A stretch of 6,520 nucleotides of DNA from Acidobacteriota bacterium. GTDB lineage: Bacteria > Acidobacteriota > HRBIN11. The stretch's first letter is position 1. The number at the start of each line of letters is the position of its first letter. The DNA lies in the NCBI GenBank assembly GCA_025061865.1, contig JANXAA010000128.1, positions 1 through 6,520 of the forward strand. Direction: 5' to 3'. The translations under genes and the position numbers were made by a program. The notes under the pieces were generated by a model, which was not told where the DNA came from, did not search any database, and worked only from the letters and a program-made list of their open reading frames with translations. This document shows positions 4,415 to 6,520 of this stretch, piece after piece.

Positions 4415-5215
4415 GTGCTGTGCATTCGATATGTCGTGGCCAACCAGAAGGGCGGCGTCGGTAAGACGACGACTGTCGTGAACGTGGCGACGGCGATGGC
4501 CATCGCCGGCCGGCGGGTCCTCGTCGTCGACGTCGACCCTCAGGCCAATGCCACCAGTCATCTGGGCGTGCCGCAGGACTTGCCCCGGAATGCGTACCGG
4601 GTCCTCATCGGTGAGCAGTCCGCCGTGGAGGCCTGCGTGCCGACGGAAGTCGAGAACCTGTGGCTCTTGCCGGCCCATCCCGACTTGTACGGTATCACCC
4701 TGGAACTGCCGCAGGTCGAAGACTGGCCGTACCGCCTTCAGCGAGCCCTCCAGGGTCTCATCCCCCGCTTTGACTTCATCTGGATCGACACCCCGCCGTC
4801 CTTGGGAATCCTCACGATCAATGCGATGGCCGCCGCCCGCTTTTTGGTCGTCCCCATCCAGTGCGAGTACTTTGCCCTGGAGGGCCTGGCGACCCTCCTG
4901 CGGGCCATGGACCGGATCCACCGGGCTTACAACCCTGAGCTAGAACTCCATGCCATCGTCCTCACGATGTACGACGAACGCACCAACCTGGCGTATCAGG
5001 TCCGCCAAGAGTTGACGACCCACTTCCCCGACCGTGTCATGAAGACCGTCATCCCCCGTAACGTTCGACTGGCCGAGGCGCCCAGTTTCGGCCGGCCCGT
5101 CTTCTTGTACGACATCCGGTCTCGGGGTGCCCAGGCCTATTTGGAACTCGCTAAGGAGTTGCTAAATCATGAAGCGCATCGCACTGGGTCGTGGGCTGGA
5201 CGCCCTGATGCCTGA
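4415..5215 (+). CDS. parA: Chromosome-partitioning ATPase ParA (Soj)
   Basis: This deviant Walker-type ATPase binds DNA non-specifically as an ATP dimer and drives movement of ParB-parS complexes. Of 266 residues, ANQKGGVGKTTT (9-20) is the deviant Walker A with signature Lys12 and Lys17. VDVDPQANAT (38-47) is Walker A', with Asp41. FIWIDTPPSLG (121-131) is Walker B. IPRNVRLAEAPSFG (213-226) is the conserved C-terminal Soj motif. There is no N-terminal DNA-binding extension, which indicates the chromosomal (Ib-like/Soj) type. The start is the GTG at 4415, giving MLCIRYVVANQKGG, with a GGGAGGG ribosome site (4399-4405) nine bases upstream. The family normally stops near AYLELAKELL (241-250); this protein continues 16 residues, nearly all encoded in the 47-base overlap with parB. 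That tail is probably non-conserved. It is the first gene of the parA-parB-bactofilin cluster. Confidence 0.96.
   Translation: MLCIRYVVANQKGGVGKTTTVVNVATAMAIAGRRVLVVDVDPQANATSHLGVPQDLPRNAYRVLIGEQSAVEACVPTEVENLWLLPAHPDLYGITLELPQVEDWPYRLQRALQGLIPRFDFIWIDTPPSLGILTINAMAAARFLVVPIQCEYFALEGLATLLRAMDRIHRAYNPELELHAIVLTMYDERTNLAYQVRQELTTHFPDRVMKTVIPRNVRLAEAPSFGRPVFLYDIRSRGAQAYLELAKELLNHEAHRTGSWAGRPDA
5145..5160 (+). promoter_or_regulatory. parB ribosome site in a small hairpin within parA
   Basis: AACTC (5145-5149) pairs with GAGTT (5156-5160). The SD AAGGAG (5153-5158) lies across the loop and the 3' arm, ten bases before the parB ATG at 5169. Ribosomes finishing parA would open it, which fits coupled translation. 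The stem is only 5 bp, so the effect may be modest. Confidence 0.35.
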
Positions 5216-6065
5216 GACGGGCGTCCCGGCCCAGGTCGTCCAGGAGATCGAGGTCGACCGAGTCGACCCGAATCCCCTCCAGCCCCGTCGCCAGGTCGAG
5301 GACGGGAGCCTCCAGGAGTTAGCCGAGTCGATCCGCCGGACGGGTCTCCTCCAGCCGGTCATCGTGCGTCGGAAGGGCGATCGGTTCGAGTTGGTCGCCG
5401 GGGAGCGTCGCTGGCGGGCCGCCATCCTGGCTGGCCACCGGCGGGTCCCGGCCATCGTCCGGGACGTCTCCGATGAGGCCTCCCTGGTCCTGGCCCTGAT
5501 CGAAAACATCCAGCGGCAGGACCTGAATCCCGTCGAGGAAGCCCAGGCCTACCAAACGATGATCCGAGAATTCCACCTCACGCAGGAGGAAGTCGCCGAG
5601 CGGGTCGGTAAGCCTCGGGCGACGGTCGCCAACTACCTGCGTTTGCTTCGGCTTCCCCCGGAGGTCCTGCAACTCCTGGCCGAGGGGGTTCTAACGATGG
5701 GTCATGCCAAGGTCCTGCTGAGCTTGCAGGACGCGGCCCTGCAGACGCGGTTGGCCCGACGGGCCGTCGCCGAAGGCTGGTCGGTCCGTCGTCTGGAGCA
5801 GTGGGTCGGGGGTCGACCGAGGCGCCCTCGGAACCGCCAACTGACTCTATTGGACCCCGACTGGCAGGCCGCCGTCCAGCGTCTTCAACGGCATTTGGGT
5901 GCTCGCGTGGAGGCAGTCCCCCAACGTCGAGGCGGTGTCCTGCTGCGCATTTACTTCGCCGATTGGGAGGCTGTCGACCGGTTTTATCGGCAGGTCGTTC
6001 CCTCTACAATAGAGCTCGAGTCTCCTGAGGAGTCGAGCTTTCATGAAGGTGAGTTCCCTTTCTGA
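5169..6065 (+). CDS. parB: Chromosome-partitioning protein ParB (Spo0J)
   Basis: This is a parS-binding CTPase clamp that loads at parS, spreads along nearby DNA and is moved by ParA. The 298 residues have the family order. GRGLDALM (7-14) is the N-terminal ParA-interacting motif. PNPLQPR (34-40) and GERRWRA (78-84) are in the CTP-binding domain, as is ENIQRQDLNPVEEA (112-125). The helix-turn-helix LTQEEVAERVGKPRATVANYLRLL (137-160) is the parS-binding part. After a basic linker (215-223), a C-terminal dimerisation domain runs about 226-277. The ATG at 5169 follows AAGGAG by ten bases and lies 47 bases inside the end of parA. The last 23 bases overlap the bactofilin gene, and the final residues (ESPEESSFHEGEF) are acidic and probably unconserved. 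No perfect parS is present in the window. Confidence 0.97.
   Translation: MKRIALGRGLDALMPETGVPAQVVQEIEVDRVDPNPLQPRRQVEDGSLQELAESIRRTGLLQPVIVRRKGDRFELVAGERRWRAAILAGHRRVPAIVRDVSDEASLVLALIENIQRQDLNPVEEAQAYQTMIREFHLTQEEVAERVGKPRATVANYLRLLRLPPEVLQLLAEGVLTMGHAKVLLSLQDAALQTRLARRAVAEGWSVRRLEQWVGGRPRRPRNRQLTLLDPDWQAAVQRLQRHLGARVEAVPQRRGGVLLRIYFADWEAVDRFYRQVVPSTIELESPEESSFHEGEFPF
6011..6041 (+). promoter_or_regulatory. Hairpin hiding the bactofilin ribosome site inside parB
   Basis: Bases 6011-6019 pair with 6033-6041 over 9 bp (one G-U). After two bulged bases (6020-6021), CTCC (6022-6025) pairs with GGAG (6029-6032) around a TGA loop. The SD GAGGAG (6027-6032) is thus almost wholly paired, ten bases before the ATG at 6043. 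The hairpin is inside the parB reading frame, so translating parB would melt it. Confidence 0.55.
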
Positions 6066-6420
6066 GTCCACCAACGTGACCGCCCTCCTGTCCGAGGACA
6101 TCTCCGTGGAGGGGAAGCTTCGGTTCCAGGGCTCCCTCCGCATCGAGGGCACCTTCAAGGGCCAGATCGAGGGCGGGCAGGAGCTAGTCCTGGGCAAGCG
6201 GGCGACAGTCGAGGGGACCGTCCAGGTGGACCGTATCTTTGTCCACGGCGCACTCCGCTGTGAAGAGGTCCGAGCCGACCGACTCGAGATCTTTCCTGAG
6301 GGTCGGGTCCAGGGCCGTATTGTCGTCCAGAGCCTGGTCGTCCACGAGGGCGGCATCCTGCAGGCCGAGTGCATCATGGAAGAAGCAGCCCAGCCCCGAC
6401 TCGTGGCCGGCCATCGGTAG
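6043..6420 (+). CDS. Bactofilin family cytoskeletal protein
   Basis: The product has 125 residues, a usual bactofilin size. Bactofilins polymerise without nucleotide through a right-handed beta-helix. The repeating short strands with glycines, ISVEGKLRFQGSLRIEGTFKGQIEG (20-44), then ATVEGTVQVDRIFVHGALRC, fit DUF583/bactofilin, with the core about 17-112. The N-terminal tail (1-16) could bind membrane or partners, and the short C-terminal tail (113-125) is not conserved. There is no signal peptide. The ATG at 6043 overlaps the end of parB by 23 bases and has GAGGAG ten bases upstream. In Myxococcus, bactofilins scaffold ParAB through an adaptor, PadC; direct linkage to parAB here suggests a similar positioning role. 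In other bacteria bactofilins guide cell-wall synthesis, so that role remains possible. Confidence 0.93.
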   Translation: MKVSSLSESTNVTALLSEDISVEGKLRFQGSLRIEGTFKGQIEGGQELVLGKRATVEGTVQVDRIFVHGALRCEEVRADRLEIFPEGRVQGRIVVQSLVVHEGGILQAECIMEEAAQPRLVAGHR

Positions 6421-6474
6421 GACGAAACCGATAATTTTACTGAATCATTGGCCTATGACGATGAGGAGACCTGC

Positions 6475-6520
6475 ATGATTCGACTCAAAATTCGGGATAA
6501 AGTCGTCGAGCTGGCGCCGG
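6475..6520 (+). CDS. Start of an unidentified gene (3' end outside window)
   Basis: ATG at 6475 has a good ribosome site, GAGGAG (6463-6468), with a six-base spacer, and the frame stays open for 15 codons to the window edge (MIRLKIRDKVVELAP). It starts 54 bases after the bactofilin stop and may belong to the same operon, as no clear terminator lies between. The 6421-6474 gap and these codons are more AT-rich than the rest of the window. Too little is present to name a family. Confidence 0.5.
   Translation, partial: MIRLKIRDKVVELAP

Noticed and set aside
4161..4481. Plus-strand 106-codon frame spanning the zinc-ribbon/parA gap
   Set aside because: It overlaps the ends of two certain genes in another frame, and its Arg/Ser/Pro-rich peptide is typical of out-of-frame GC-rich DNA.

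Overview
The window is a compact, GC-rich bacterial chromosomal segment with every recognisable gene on the + strand. Valine is encoded mostly by GTC, Shine-Dalgarno (SD) sequences are of the AGGAGG type, there is a primary sigma-70 factor, and the tRNA has an encoded CCA end. I cannot name the phylum. The sigma factor has a long non-conserved insert between regions 1.2 and 2, and ParA, ParB and a bactofilin are adjacent; this suits several Gram-negative or uncultured lineages and excludes none firmly. No phage, transposon or CRISPR signature was seen.

Layout: (1) The 3' end of a TIM-barrel gene, probably trpC (1-231). (2) A 228-base gap with several long, partly competing hairpins (220-371). 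(3) thiG, thiazole synthase (460-1296), whose stop codon lies in a terminator-like hairpin; a sigma-70-like promoter brackets that same hairpin. (4) A 176-base leader and rpoD (1473-3176). (5) A gap with a 9-bp hairpin, a probable promoter and a 9-bp inverted repeat, leading to a CAU-anticodon tRNA (3375-3450). (6) A coiled-coil/C4 zinc-ribbon protein (3488-4225). (7) A 189-base gap whose main content is a 19-bp inverted repeat enclosing two further hairpins (4257-4382). (8) A tight cluster of parA, parB and a bactofilin (4415-6420) with overlapping reading frames. (9) The first 15 codons of another gene (from 6475).

How the genes work together: trpC and thiG are metabolic (tryptophan and thiamine-thiazole synthesis). 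rpoD and the tRNA are housekeeping expression genes. parA, parB and the bactofilin form the one obvious functional unit: ParA ATPase and ParB CTPase clamp move and position the chromosome origin, and bactofilins are polymerising scaffolds known in some bacteria to anchor ParAB. The parA/parB junction overlaps by 47 bases and the parB/bactofilin junction by 23. At both junctions the downstream gene's SD lies in a predicted hairpin inside the upstream coding sequence, which suggests translational coupling.

The least explained DNA is between genes. The 4257-4382 element and the 220-371 element are the best candidates for undescribed structured RNAs or regulatory leaders. All RNA structures given are base-pairing read by eye, without energy calculation or covariation.
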